Made by a program: the position numbers and the translations under genes. From Channa striata (Eukaryota > Chordata > Actinopteri > Anabantiformes > Channidae), in the NCBI GenBank assembly GCA_033026295.1, contig CM065181.1:868001-932000 (forward strand): a stretch of DNA of 64,000 nt, given 5' to 3'. Position 1 is the first letter of the stretch; the number at the start of each line of letters is the position of its first letter. This document shows, piece by piece, positions 10,526 to 22,125 of this stretch. The notes beneath the pieces are model-generated. The model was not told the origin of the DNA. It saw nothing but the letters and a program-made list of their open reading frames with translations, and ran no database searches.

Positions 10526-11154
10526 GTGAGAGACAAAAATAAGGGGATGGGAAAAGTCAAGTCACTCTTTTTGGTTTTCCATTGGGCAAAATGTATGGAT
10601 ATTACTTTATTTTTTAATTACATCTGTAGAGCTTCGATACAGCCTCAGTACTGACTGGTCATAGAGAGAATCATTAGTAGAAGTGTCCTCTCATTATCTT
10701 GTTTCCAAAAAAAGTCTTTTGTCTAGCTGCCTTCGGCCTCTTCTGAAACTAAGATTGGCTCCTTGCTTCGAAAAGAATCAAGAACAACATACTGACAATC
10801 TGAAAATTCCAGATTCCAGATTTGTTTCCATTACAAGTGTCAATAATTCTCTTTTGTCTCGAATTAGTGGCACTGTAAACTTTTGTAAAGCAGACATAAA
10901 CCAGACATGCTAAACTAATATTCAAATTAGAATGTGTAATTTGTAATGCTGTGTTAATGGTCGCAAGTGCCATCTTGTGATAACTGTGTCTGCTATTGTG
11001 GTTACTTTCATGTTTTTGTTCTGTTTTGGCAAAAAGTTTTTTCCAAAATTGATGAAGAAGGGAAGTCCTCTCACTATTCTTTATGGTAAAATACTAGATG
11101 ATTTGAATAGCTTAAATTAGAATTAATTGTTCTAAAATGATTTGGGGTGATGTT

Positions 11155-11600
11155 TGTAGTTAAAATACAACAGAACTAAGCTCTGCTTGGTACTTGAATG
11201 CCTTACTATTGAAATAGAAGGATGGAGACCTGGTGACCGACCAGAAGGTAAATGGAAATGGAAATTTTCCACACTTTGTCACAACTGAGGTTGGCTCTGT
11301 GTGGTACTTGAATGCTCTACTATTGACATAGAAGGATGGAGAGCTGGTGGCTGACCAGAAGGTAAATGGAAATGGAAATTTTCCACACTTTGTCACAACT
11401 GAGCTTCGCTCTGTGTGGTACTTGGATGCTCTACTATTGACACAGAAGGATGGAGAGCTGGTTTGCTGACCAGAAGGTAAATGGAAATGGAAATTTTCCA
11501 CACTTTGTCACAACCGAACTATGCTCTGTGTGGTACTTGAATGCTCTACTATTGACATAGAAAGATGGAGAGCTGGTGGCTGACCAGAGGGTGCAGGAAT
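11155..11600. repeat. Minisatellite with about four units of 114-115 bp
   Basis: The block GGTAAATGGAAATGGAAA recurs at about 11247, 11361 and 11476, giving a period of 114-115 nt. The rest of each unit (GGTACTTGAATGCTCTACTA, AGAAGGATGGAGAGCTGGT) is also repeated, with a partial fourth unit to 11600. Units differ by only a few bases. The minus strand stays open for 113 codons because the unit happens to lack stops; this is not a gene. Each unit holds TTTTCCACACTTTGTCACAA, much like the subterminal part of the Tc1-type element next to it. Confidence 0.88.
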
Positions 11601-11604
11601 ACTA

Positions 11605-12236
11605 CAGTCCCTTAAAAAAGTATTCATACCCCTTGAAACTTTGCACATTTTGTCACGCTACAACCACAAATGTCCACGTATTTTATTGGGATTTTATGTA
11701 ATAGACCAACAAAGTGGCACATAATTGTGAAGTGGAAGTAAAATATTAAATGATTTTCAAAAGTTTTTACAAGTAAATATCTGAAAAGTCAGACAGACAG
11801 ATACGTCTTAGTAGGTTTGCAGTTGTGCCATGCTTTTTTCATTTTTGGATGATAGATTGGAATATTTTTATAAGCTAACCCTGCTTTAAACTTCTCCACA
11901 ACTTTATCCCTGACAACTAATGTTCTCTAACAAAGCTCTGAGCTCTTCACAGAACAGATTTCTACTGAGATTAAATTACACATAGGTGGACTCAATGGAT
12001 TTTAGTTAGAGCTATAAGACTAAAGGGGGCTGAATACAAATGCACCCAACACACCATTTATTTGTAAAAAAAAAAACAATTAAACCATTTATCATTTTCT
12101 CTTCACTTCAGCATTTCAGTATGTGCCACTATATTTTGGTCTATCAAAGAAAATTATAATAAAATACATGTCTGTGCTTGGAACAGTACAAAATGGGGAA
12201 AAGTTCAAGGTTTATGAATACTTTCACAAGGCACTG
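11605..12236. mobile_element. Tc1/mariner-type MITE, transposase mostly deleted
   Basis: The left end is TA then CAGTCCCTTAAAAAAGTATT, and the right end is ATGAATACTTTCACAAGGCACTG. Allowing for changes, these are inverted repeats of the same family as the larger element at 20495-23402. Inner parts match (TTGTGAAGTGGAAG; GTTTGCAGTTGTGCCAT; AGGGGGCTGAATACAAATGC) but the transposase core is gone. The left TA is intact; the right flank reads TGAG, so that TA is lost or mutated. Confidence 0.85.
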
Positions 12237-12673
12237 TGAGTGTATGACTGGAGAAAATGGGTACGCTCAGTGAACAGTACTTTTATAGTGCTATGCACAA
12301 CACTGTTTATGCAGATTTTAGCACACCAAACATATAAGCAACTATGCTGAAATGGTATTGTGTGTTTAGCTCTATTTTTATATACTCTTAATTTTATTTC
12401 ACTGTTTTGATGTGTATTCAGTGAATCCCACAGCTGATTGAGTCTGGCATCTAGCCCTGAAAATCTCATGCCCTAATTTGTTTGTCCTTCGCTCAAACGC
12501 TACTTGGTAGACCTGTCTATATAATCTACCCAAATAAATTGTAGTTGACTGGTGAAACCGTCTTATGTGTGAGCATACAATTGGTCAAATGCTTTGCCTG
12601 GGAGGACTAATAGATATAGGTACTAAAATTGCCACACTGTAGTGCAGAAACACAAAGACAATGATTACCTAAT

Positions 12674-12850
12674 TCAAGTGCTGTAGTCTACCTGTTAGTC
12701 CTCAAAGCGCTTTACACTGCTTCTTAAAAACCATTGGGGGAGCTGCTATGCAGCTGGCCGACGCCTACCGGGTGCAGCTAAGCGGGGTTCAGTGTCTTGC
12801 TCAAGGACACGTCGACATGTGACCAGAGGAGCCGTGGATCGAACCAACAG
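12674..12850 (-). mobile_element. SINE family A, minus strand
   Basis: The body blocks GGGGGAGCTGCTATGCAGCT and GTGTCTTGCTCAAGGACACG and the head remnant GATCGAACCAAC are the reverse complement of the copy at 3849-4130. The tail end is degraded, and the A-box part of the head is missing past 12850. Confidence 0.82.
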
Positions 12851-13034
12851 AGTCATCAAAAATCATTGCACAATTTGGGTTCATTAGAAAGATCCCAGTG
12901 AAGTCCAGGCCTGCTCCCTTCCCCGATAAAACACGTGATTTGGTGGAAGATTACAAAACCTTAAAAACAACACACAATATAAGGACATGCAACAGAAGCC
13001 ATTCTTTAACATTAATTATTAAGTATTAATTATC

Positions 13035-15625
13035 AGATTAAATTGAATTCAACTTTATTTATATAGCGCCCATTTACAACAAAGTCATCTCAAGGCACTT
13101 TACATTATAAAGTCAAGACCATACAGACATTTGAGAAAATGCAACAAATGCAACTTCATCCCCCTTGAGCAAGCCATAGGCCAAAACTCCCTTTAACGAA
13201 AGAAACCTCCAGCAGAACCAGGCTCAGGTTAGGCGGCCATCTGCCTTGACCGGTTGGGCTGAGTGGAAAGTGGAGATAGAAGAGAAAAGAGTAACAAAAG
13301 CAACAACAAAACACTGGGCAGGTTAGTAGGACTAGTAGCTCCGCATTGGAAAACACACAGCGCCAAATCCAGGGACACCTGAGGACAGGGACAGACAGAG
13401 AGAGACGGAGAGGGAGAGAGACGACTACGGGACAAAGAAGACTCAGAGTTGATGTCATACAGTGGTGACATTATAGATGTGGGGTGAGAGGAGAGAAGGA
13501 AGAGGAGAGGAAAGTGGCTCAGTGCAGAGTCCCCCAGCAGTCTAAGCCTATAGCAGCCTATAGCAGCATGACTATAGACACTTTAAAGCTTTATTAAAGT
13601 GGAAGGTTTTGAGCCTAGTCTTAAAAGTAGAGCGGGTGTCTGCTTCCTTGATCTAGACTGGGAGCTGGTTCCACAGGAGAGGAGCTTGATAGCTAAAGAC
13701 TCTGCCTCCCATTTTACTTTTGGAAATTCTGGGAACCACAAGTAGGCCTGCATTCTGAGACCGAAGTGGTGTATTAGGATGATATGGTACTAGGAGATCT
13801 AGGAGGTACTAGGAGTATGGAGCCTGGCCGTTTAGAACTTTATAAGTAAGAAGAAGGCTTTTAAATTCTATTCTACATTTAACGGGAAGCCAATGGAGAG
13901 AAGCTAATGAAGGTGAAATATGATCTCTCTTGTTAATACCAGTCAGTAATCTTGCTGCAGCATTTGGATTAATTGAAGGCTTTTTAGAGAGTTACTGGGG
14001 CAGCTTGAAAATAGAGAATTACAGTAGTCCAATCTAGAAGTAACAAATGCATTGACTAGATTTTCAGCATCGCTTTGAGACAGGATGTGCCTAATTTTGG
14101 CAATGTTAAGTAGTTGGAAGACGGCTGTTCTAGAGATTTGTTTTATGTGTGAGGTAAATGACAAATTCTGTTTAAAAAATGACTCAGAGATTCCTTGCAG
14201 TAGTACTGGGGCCAGAGTTATGTCATTACGTCAAGTAACGATATTGTGGGACAACATGTCTCTAAAATTTTAAGGCCCAAACACAATAACTCCAGTTTTA
14301 TCTGAGTTTAGAAGAAGAAAATTATAAGTTATCCAGTCCCTTATGTTTTTTAAACATGCTTAAAATTTAATTGATTTGTTTCATATAAAGATATAACTGC
14401 GTGTCATCAGGGTAGCAATGGAAATTTGGTGTTTTCTAATAATGTTGCCAAGGGGAGACATACAGTTGCAAGAAAAAGTATGTGAACCCTTTGGATTATG
14501 TGGAATTTTGCATGAATTGGTCATAAAAAGTGCTCTGATATTCATCAAAGTCACAACAACTGTATATAGAGTAAAGAGTATTGGCCCTAACAGAGAGCTT
14601 TGTGAATCTCAATAACTAACATTTGTGTGCGTGGAAGATTCATCATTAACATGAACAAATTGGAATCTATTAGATAAATAAGATTTAAACCAAATTAGTG
14701 CAGTTCCTTTAATCCCAATTACATGTTTTTGTCTCTGTAATAATATTCTGTGATCAATGGTGTCAAATGCAGCACTTAGATCTAACAGAACTAGTATAGA
14801 GACAAGTCCGTTATCTGAAGCCAGAAGAAGATCGTTGGTGACTTTATTCAGTTTGGTTTCTGTGCTATGATGAACTTCTGAAGTCTGGCCAAAACACCTG
14901 GATCTGATTACAGCTACTTTGGCACATAGCTTATTTCCAAAGATACATTAATGATATCTAATACGAATGTGTCTAATAAGGATAGAGCATCTTAGTGTTA
15001 TGTTTTTGTTCAGTAAGAGGAGTAGTCCTAACTTTTATTAGGTTATTATGATTAACTGCTCTTGTGATCATTTTTGGTTTATGACATTTAGTTGATAGGG
15101 GAAGAGACTCAGTCTCTACAGTTGAGGAGAGGCAGGTAGGTCTGGATCTCTGCGTCCTAGGCTCAACTCTGGATTGTCAAACCTTTGTTTGATAAAATCA
15201 ACCATATTTTTAGATAAGACAGTGGCACCATCCAAAGTAGGATGGATGCGATCTCTTCTAATCAGCCTAGTTTTTTTCCCCAAAACGTTTCCAATTGTCT
15301 GTGTAGCCCACATCGTGTGCTTGCTGGACTCCACCTAGACAGCCAGTGGTTGAATGACGACATGCGGCTATACATTTCGTCATTGATCAGATTTTGCAGG
15401 GGTCCAGTGAAAACTACGGAGTCATACATTGTCAAAACATTACCATTGTGCCAAGGACATAGAAAGTCAGGAAAAAGTGTTTAGCTGAGTGCTAAAAAGT
15501 GTTTAGTGTTTTGTCTATTCACATAGACTGACACATAGGGAGCTAGACGGGTAGACGTATTGAGAGAAGCATAGTTGCTTCTTGGTCTGTTACACAATAG
15601 CTCAGGGTTCATATCCATGTTGAGG
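13035..15625 (-). mobile_element. L2-like non-LTR retrotransposon (LINE), degraded, antisense to PHF14
   Basis: The 3' end lies at 13035 with the fish L2-type motif CTTTATTTATATAGCGCC. On the minus strand, 13943-14164 encodes the RT C-terminal part (HIKQISRTAVFQLLNIAKIR, SQSDAENLVNAFVTSRLDYC). The stretch 15116-15334 encodes KKTRLIRRDRIHPTLDGA, typical of the N-terminal esterase-like or ORF1 region of such LINEs. Compared with the copy at 58586-61480, about 1.1 kb between RT and the N-terminal part is deleted (junction near 15000), and a 100-bp element is inserted at 14463-14562. Frameshifts abound, so no function remains. Confidence 0.82.
14463..14562. mobile_element. 100-bp Tc1-like miniature insertion inside the LINE
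   Basis: The insert starts CAGTTGCAAGAAAAAGTATG, a hallmark of a fish Tc1-like family terminus, and ends CACAACAACTG. It is flanked by TA on each side (14461-14462 and 14563-14564). The related LINE at 59443 lacks the insert and reads straight through (GGGGATATATAAAGTAAAG), so it represents the empty site. Confidence 0.8.
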
Positions 15626-15636
15626 AGAGTAACTTA

Positions 15637-15925
15637 TGGGTCAGTGATGGCCTAATGGTTAAAGAGCCAAGTCTGTGAAGGATTGAATCTGGTTGGGACA
15701 AGTGGAAAAAGTAGCACTTGCACCGCCACAACAATGCCTCTGTCGTCACCTTGAGCAAAACCCTTCATCCCAAGTGCTCAGTAGAGTTGCCCCGTATCCA
15801 ACAGGTTAGATGCTGGTTGTGTTAGGCAGTTTACAGGTGTGAATATGTGTAAGTGTGTAATTTGTGATCAGAGAGTTCCTGCTAAAGAGCGAGAGCCTCT
15901 AAAATTACCCTAAATAAAAAAAATA
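15637..15925 (+). mobile_element. tRNA-derived SINE, family C
   Basis: The head shows TGGCCTAATGGTTAAAGAGC (A box-like) and GGATTGAATCTGG (B box-like), as in tRNA-derived SINEs. The body has CTTGAGCAAAACCCTTCATC and ends AAAGAGCGAGAGCCTCTAAA followed by an A-rich tail (AAATAAAAAAAATAATAATA). No second copy was seen in the window. Confidence 0.75.
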
Positions 15926-18811
15926 ATAATACTGTGAATAACAAAAACAGCATGACTGGTTCAGTTAGTGTTAAAAGCAGTGAAAACTGCACAGTGATTA
16001 AAGTAACAGTGCTGTAGTACATAATCAGTAAACAGGGTCACAGCCCCAGAAAGAAGCTTTCCCTCTGGCTACTGGTGTGGAAGCCAAGCCTGCTTTAATA
16101 CTTTTCAGGTGGAAGTAATACAGTCCATGATTGGGATGTGAGCCATCTTTGATAAAGCCTTTCACCTTGTGCAGCCATTGTGATTGATGAAAGTATTCAG
16201 TGGTAGGCAAATAGCTGCTGGTGATTGCTAACTTTTCACCACCTGCTGAAAGTTGCAATACAACACTGATATAGTTGGTGCTTATTCTCATGATCCACTG
16301 TCCATTTGCGAACAGATGAACTAATACCAAGCTGGTTCAGCTTTTCTGCTGAAAGTCAGTAGCCTGGAAATAACCCTGCTTATCATTTGTACAAAAATAA
16401 GCAAGAATATTTAATACTTCTGTTAGTTAATTATGGTGCATATTGGACCTAGTAATTTACAGTGTGTAAGTGTTTTTTTGTTGTTGTTGTTTTCTTTTTA
16501 CAATTCACAGATTTTTTCAAAAGAGCTATTGTATGCTGTAGAAACAGTCAGGTTCATCATCCTTTTACCCTCAATAGTGTCCACAAACTAAAGAACTTTG
16601 TGCTGAATAATTAAAAGATAAGAGTAGGATAGCGTGTGGAATAAAGTGGCACTATGTTGGTATGATGTGTATCAAACATAATAGTTCCATAAATAAACAA
16701 ATACTGGAATAAAACAAAATGAAAGTAGCTGACAGTAAGATTATTTTGTGTATATAAACAGGTATTGCTTTTTACATTGTTTAAGTCTTACAGTAGCACA
16801 TTTACCATCCAGACTTTGTTCATTCGCATCTGACATTTGAGGCCAGTTGAGGCCAGGGAAAATATAAGATGGTGGACATCTCAGTCTCTCTTTTTAACCA
16901 CTGTAGCTCTTTATCATTCAATGATGTAAGGTGCAACTGTTTTTCCATTCTAAAATATTATCTTACTATTTTCTTCAATATTTAATAAAAATGTGAGGAG
17001 GTTTTTTATAAATTAAAGATCTCCTTTAGTTATAGATTCAAACATTAAAAAATTACTTCACTTTACTTAATCCTCATATGATTTTTTCACAAGGAGCAAC
17101 CTTTTAATATCACCAGCTTTTTTAATTCTCATTGAAAACTTTAGCATCTTCAAAAATCAATAGTATCTACAAGTAGATATTTATAGTTTACCTCCTCACA
17201 TGAATATATTGCATTATTGCATATTAACAATGTTACCCATCCTCATTGTATGTGTGCTGTAAGGGCCAAATCTAAATTTTTGCATCCTTATGTCTGTATT
17301 CATAATGTAAATTTCAACATTTTCACAGCCCGCACCAACATTCTGCAGGCTTAATAAATTGACTGCGTATGTGGCAAAAAGTAAACTAGTGGCTCATTTC
17401 ATACATAGAAGGTAACAGTTACTTCGGCCTTCTTTGAGTTTGTACAATGAGTAGAACCAAGCTTAAAAGGCAAGCTTAAAAGCATAAAAGGCTGTACACT
17501 GTATTTAGACTGGGATTAGCTTCCCCAAATATTTGTAATGTGACACATCTTGTTCTTATGTGGATATCATGTCTAAGGCCAGTTCTTTTCTTTCTTAAGG
17601 TGAGTAAAACTGACCTGAACAGAAAGCAGAGCACAACACAGAAGTCAGATATGATTTAAAAAAAGAGAAATATATGTCATGTTACTTTTGAGAATGTGTT
17701 TATAAAGCACAATATGTCGGTGGATATAGTAATTATTAAAATTCTCAAAAAGGATGAACATGAACCTCTTTTGCTTCACTGAGTCAAAATTATAAACCAT
17801 TTAAGGGCAAAAGTGCTTGGGTGGAGAGGCACAAGTGATACAACTGAACATAGAAGTCAGAAGCTGAAACTGAAAAGCACCACCCATTCCCAGGTCCCAC
17901 TTTGATATCACTATTATCTAAAAGGATTGGAGATGAGTTGCTGTTAAAATTGGAGTTAAACTTTCTGATGCTGAAAATAATCTCCTATTTTGTCGCTGAA
18001 GTGCAAAATAATATTTGATTGGTGACTTATGGGTGACCTGTCATTTTTACAAAATCACAGTTTGACTCCACAAGTGTAGTATTTGCAAGGTAAGGTTGCC
18101 CTGTTTTAATGTAGTTACTCCAAGCTGACGTCAAAAAACTTACGGTGAGGTGGCTGTGGGCTGCCTCATGACATTGTCATGCGGAACAAAAAACCGCAAA
18201 TACTAATCCAGCGGCCAACTAGCATCCAGATGGTGCACTTGCATGAGATGATAAATCTCTCCACTCCAGAATTTTCCCTTAAAATTACCACTTAAAATAT
18301 TTTAGTCAAATAGAACTACTTTTTAGACTATGTACATTTATTATAAATTGGAAGCCCTGAACAATATAGAAGTGAAAGGACATTAAAAAAAACTAATTAA
18401 ATAAACTTTTCATGTTAATGAAAATTACACTTTAAGTCATTGAAAAACCATGGACATTAGTTGGCCCTAATGTGTACAGACCCTGTGTTTGAGAAAGGTA
18501 ATGATTTAGACTTACTTAGAAGCTGTAGTTTTTTCAGCGCTAAATAAATAAATCAGTACTGATTAAGTTTTAATTTGATATAGATTTTGTGGGATGGAGT
18601 ATTTTCTGATGCAATCACAGAAAAAAAAACAGCTGGAATGTTTTAACATGTTTAACATCACCCTGTTAATTCGATCACAATAACAATGATAATTCATCTT
18701 TTGTTTAGCGGGTATTAGTTTTATAAATTAGTTTAGTTTAACCTGTTTGGATGCTGCACAGTTCAGGATGATAAGAATGTCATTACTTAGCAGGTATTTG
18801 GTCTCCAAAGT

Positions 18812-18940
18812 GGAGCGTCTGTAGCTCAGTTGGTAAGGCAGTTGTTCATGGTTCAATTCCCAGCACCTTGCTTGGCAGGCATTAGTGTGTAAATGGGTGA
18901 ATGACAAGCAACATTTTAAAGCGCTATAAAAGTAATTTAT
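18812..18940 (+). mobile_element. tRNA-derived SINE, family B-like, shortened
   Basis: The head TGTAGCTCAGTTGGTAAGGC and B box GGTTCAATTCCC are intact. The body is short, and the tail contains AAAGCGCTATAAAAGTAATT. A tRNA gene is excluded because no acceptor stem pairs and the sequence runs on into a SINE body. Confidence 0.78.
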
Positions 18941-19087
18941 ATCTATATTTATATATTTATCAAAGTAATTACACATGTTAAATTCTGTTCAACTCTAACT
19001 GGAATTCTATGTCATGTTAGCTAGTGACAAAAGTCTGTTGATGTATGGCATGTGGTATAAAAGTTTTGGGAATTTGAGCAAAAATCA

Positions 19088-19275
19088 GCCAAAAAGGACT
19101 AGTGTTAAACCGCTCTTCAGATCTCTACACTGGCTATCAACTCATGTCAACTAATATTTAACCCTTACCAATTAACCTTACATGCATTTCTTTGGACTGT
19201 GGGAGGAAACCAAAAGATAATGAGAAAACCCATGCAAGCAAAACTGGGATTAACATTAGTACCACTGCCACCGTT
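19088..19275 (+). repeat. Fragments of a LINE C-terminus and of a common fish repeat
   Basis: The stretch 19088-19138 (CAAAAAGGACTAGTGTTAAA, CTCTACACTGGCT) matches the RT C-terminus of the LINE at 9350-9400. It is joined to TTTCTTTGGACTGTGGGAGG at about 19190, a block also present near 39170. Both pieces are short and old. Confidence 0.6.
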
Positions 19276-19520
19276 ACGAATATAAGCGCTTATGATGATA
19301 GATAGTCGGAAATAATATTAATCTAACAATAATAGTCTCAGGTTTTCCTGATCTATTGGAATATTAAGTTTCTTTTTGCCCTTAGCCTTAATGCATTACT
19401 TGAATTTTGTTTAAAACAGGTTGTAAAGGGTTTGTTTTTTTAAGCACACTCTAAAGATTGGGATCTGTGTTTATAAAATCATTACAGTTTAGTGAAATGA
19501 GCTTTCGTCCTTCTTCTCAG

Positions 19521-19683
19521 GCAATGCTCCGAGTGTGACCAGGCCAGCAGTGATGAAGCAGATATTGCCATGGAGACACTACCTGATGGCACTAAGAGGT
19601 CCAGGAGGCAAATCAAAGGACCAATCAAATTCATCCCACAGGAGATGTCACCAGAGCCCAAGAAACATCAAGTGAGAGGCACG
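19521..19683 (+). CDS. phf14: PHF14 internal exon, end of PHD finger and linker
   Basis: The acceptor CTTCTTCTCAG ends at 19520. The first base completes the PHD Trp, and QCSEC supplies the last two zinc ligands. The remaining residues form a charged linker with the basic patch GTKRSRRQIK and the stretch KFIPQEMSPEPKKH, as in other vertebrate PHF14. The end at 19683 (donor GTGTGT) is chosen because it gives VRGT before RTRG, which fits the family. A stronger-looking donor, GTGAGA at 19672, lies 12 nt upstream in the same phase and would remove just four residues (see findings). The exon gives 54 full codons. Confidence 0.9.
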
Positions 19684-20974
19684 GTGTGTATTTACAAACT
19701 GGAAAACTTACAGAATTTATGTGATTTTGAACTGATTTGTATTGACTACACATAATTGGAGCTGGGTATTGAACTTTGATACTTTTGTTGCACAGACCAA
19801 ATATCTTACCGAGTACTGAAAAAAGCCTCTGCATTCAATGGATAATGTTAACATTATGCTAGTCTATATAAGCTCATAATAAGCTCAGCAAGTACAAGCC
19901 TATAAAAGACGGTTATTAAAACACACATTAAACAAACAAATGTGATAATTTTAGCTTTCCTTGTGCTTTCCCATCCACCCCTGGTATGTGGTAACATAGC
20001 AAGCTTGTTCGCTAAATTCTAAGGACATGCTAAAATCTGAGTGGTTTGTTTGCTGTCATCTAGTCTTATTTGCCAAAGAATGCTAAAACTGAGCAAATGT
20101 GGTGGAGAATCTCTGAGAGAGTACTCTGAGAGACAGCAGCTCCCCCAGTAAAAGCCGTTTTATACTTCTCTTTCGATACAAATACGCATCAATGCGTATC
20201 TACGCAGAGAAGGGAATTATGGGTAACTGTAGGGCGCAGAGGCTTGCAGAGGCCCTGAGTTGCACAACTCTTGACTTTTTGTCAAGGAAATTTTAAAAAA
20301 TGGAAAATAAAAAGGCTGGATTTGAGACAATGGACATAAACACAAAAAATATAAAAAAAATTTTTTAATTGTTTTACAATTTAAAATTTGGTTTTATTCA
20401 TAGGTTTACTCAATAAGAACCAAGGACAAGAGTTCTCTATTTCTATCAAATTCTTTACATCCTCAAAACAAGGGAACTCCAGAGACCTCAAATACAGTGC
20501 CTTGCAAAAGTATTCATACATATTATCACATTTTTTCATATTACAACCACAAATATATATTTTTGGGGGGGGGGGGTTTATGCGATAGATCAACACAAAG
20601 TGGTACTTAATTGTGAGGTGAAAGGAAAATTATAAGTGTTTTTTAAATTATTGTACAAATAAATATTTGAAGAGTGTGATGTGCTTTTGTATTCAGTCAA
20701 TACTTTGTAGAACCACCTTTCACTGCAATTAAAGCTGCAAGTCTTTAAGGTTATGTCTCTACCAGCTTTGCGCATGTAGAGAATGAAATGTTTGCGCATT
20801 CGCCTTTGCAAAATAGCTCAAGCTCAGTCAGATTAAATGGATAGCATCTGTTAATAGCAATTTTCAAGTCTTGCCACAGATTCTCAGTTGGATTTAGGTA
20901 GGGACTTTGACTGGGCCATTGTAACACACGACTTTGCTTTGATCTAAACCAATCCATTGTAGCGCTGGATGTAT

Positions 20975-21376
20975 TGTAGCGACCCGGCCGGCGGGCCAGA
21001 GGGAGGGCCGATAGGGATTATGGGTTCTGGGGTTTGTGTTTGTTGGCACTTTGAGGGAAAGTGCTGTTTGTGGGAGTGACCCTCACGGTGACCGGCCTTT
21101 GTGTTGGGCGTTTTGTTCCTGTTTTAAATAAAGCATAAAACACAAGAGCTGCATTACTTGGTTGTCTGTCTGCCAGTATGACGGACTCGGGGTTGTGAGG
21201 TGCATGGGGCATGAGTGACCTCCTTCCCACCTGGCGTAGCCACCGGGTCAGATTAGCCTGCTTGCGCCCAAGATAGCCGCTAGTTAGCTACACCAGTGAG
21301 GCTAAGCGAGCATAGCTCTAGCTCCACCACCTGCAGTGGCTGCCGCGCACCCCGCCATGGTGTGCCTGACGCTACA
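20975..21376. mobile_element. Solo-LTR-like insertion within the Tc1 element
   Basis: The element begins TGTAGCGACCCGGCC and ends GACGCTACA, so it has TG...CA ends with a 7-bp inverted repeat (TGTAGCG/CGCTACA). The 4-bp direct repeat GTAT flanks it (20971-20974 and, past the hAT insertion, 21811-21814). It is GC-rich unlike its surroundings and contains AATAAA at 21127-21132, as an LTR would. The last seven bases were duplicated by the hAT insertion. No coding sequence is seen, so a solo LTR of a Gypsy-like element fits best, but a non-autonomous DNA element cannot be excluded. Confidence 0.72.
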
Positions 21377-21377
21377 G

Positions 21378-21803
21378 CAGTGCTTCTCAAATAGTGGGGC
21401 CCCGGCCCCCTGGGGGGGTGCGGTGCGCTGCCAGGGGGCGTGTGTGACCCTGGGGAACATTGCTTTTTTTGCCGTAGTAGAATAAAATGTAATTGCAGAT
21501 CCAGTACAGTAGTTGGCAGTGGCGCTCTCATTGTCAGAGTGTGCGCAGGGAGGATTAGCTCTATGGTGTCGGGTTTATTTTGCACCGAGCAGGCGACAAG
21601 TAGTGATTGAATGAACCTGAATACAACATGAAGAGATTTTAACAGGGATGAAAAGAAAGATAATGATACAAAAGAAAGTCACCCGAAATGTAAGCCGAGG
21701 AAATATGACGAAGCATATGTAGCGCATCCACCCCCCCCCGAATTGCGCGAATTGTTTTATTTTAGCTAGGGGGGGCGTAACAGAATAGAAATGAGAAGCA
21801 CTG
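21378..21803 (+). mobile_element. Deleted hAT transposon (426 bp)
   Basis: Terminal inverted repeats CAGTGCTTCTCA and TGAGAAGCACTG border the element. The 8-bp target duplication CGCTACAG is perfect at 21370-21377 and 21804-21811, the exact hallmark of hAT. Inside, a short frame near 21649-21720 reads MKRKDNDTKESHPKCKPRKY then DEAYV. This looks like the N-terminal remnant of a ZBED5/Charlie-like transposase, so this is a deletion derivative of an autonomous element. Confidence 0.9.
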
Positions 21804-22125
21804 CGCTACAGTATGTTTATTTAGGATTGTTGTCCTGCTGGAAGGTGAACCTCCACCCTAGTCTCAAGTCTTTTGCAGACTCTTAACAGGTTTTCCTTTA
21901 AGATTGCCCTGGCTCCATCCCCACAACATGATGCTGCCACTGCCATGTTTCAAGGCGGTGATGGTGTTGTGCAGTATTATATTTCCACCACAAATAGCAT
22001 TGTGTATTTGGGCAAATTTTGGTCTCATCTGACGAGAGCAGCTTCTTCAACATGTTTGCTGTGTCCCTCACATGGCTTGTCACAGACAGCAAATGGGACT
22101 TACATTTTTCTTACAACAATGACTG

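Larger units (their letters stand above)
10526..19520 (+). other. PHF14 intron (9.0 kb)
   Basis: The intron contains a minisatellite (11155-11600), a Tc1-type MITE (11605-12236), a family A SINE (12674-12850), an L2-like LINE (13035-15625), and SINEs at 15637-15925 and 18812-18940. Small LINE and repeat fragments lie at 19088-19275. The stretch 15926-18811 is AT-rich with no gene or clear repeat, although part of it (18100-18260) is more GC-rich. The stretch 10526-11154 shows nothing recognisable. Confidence 0.7.

Noticed and set aside
11160..11501. 113-codon open frame on the minus strand with internal repeats
   Set aside because: It is a by-product of the 114-115 bp minisatellite; the repeat unit lacks stops in that frame and nothing resembles a known protein.
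18812..18885. Possible tRNA gene with A and B boxes
   Set aside because: No acceptor-stem pairing or 3' end is present and the sequence continues into a SINE body, so it is a SINE head.
20565..20578. G-run in the Tc1 end as a possible quadruplex
   Set aside because: It is a single run of G, not four separated runs, and probably reflects slippage in an old transposon end.
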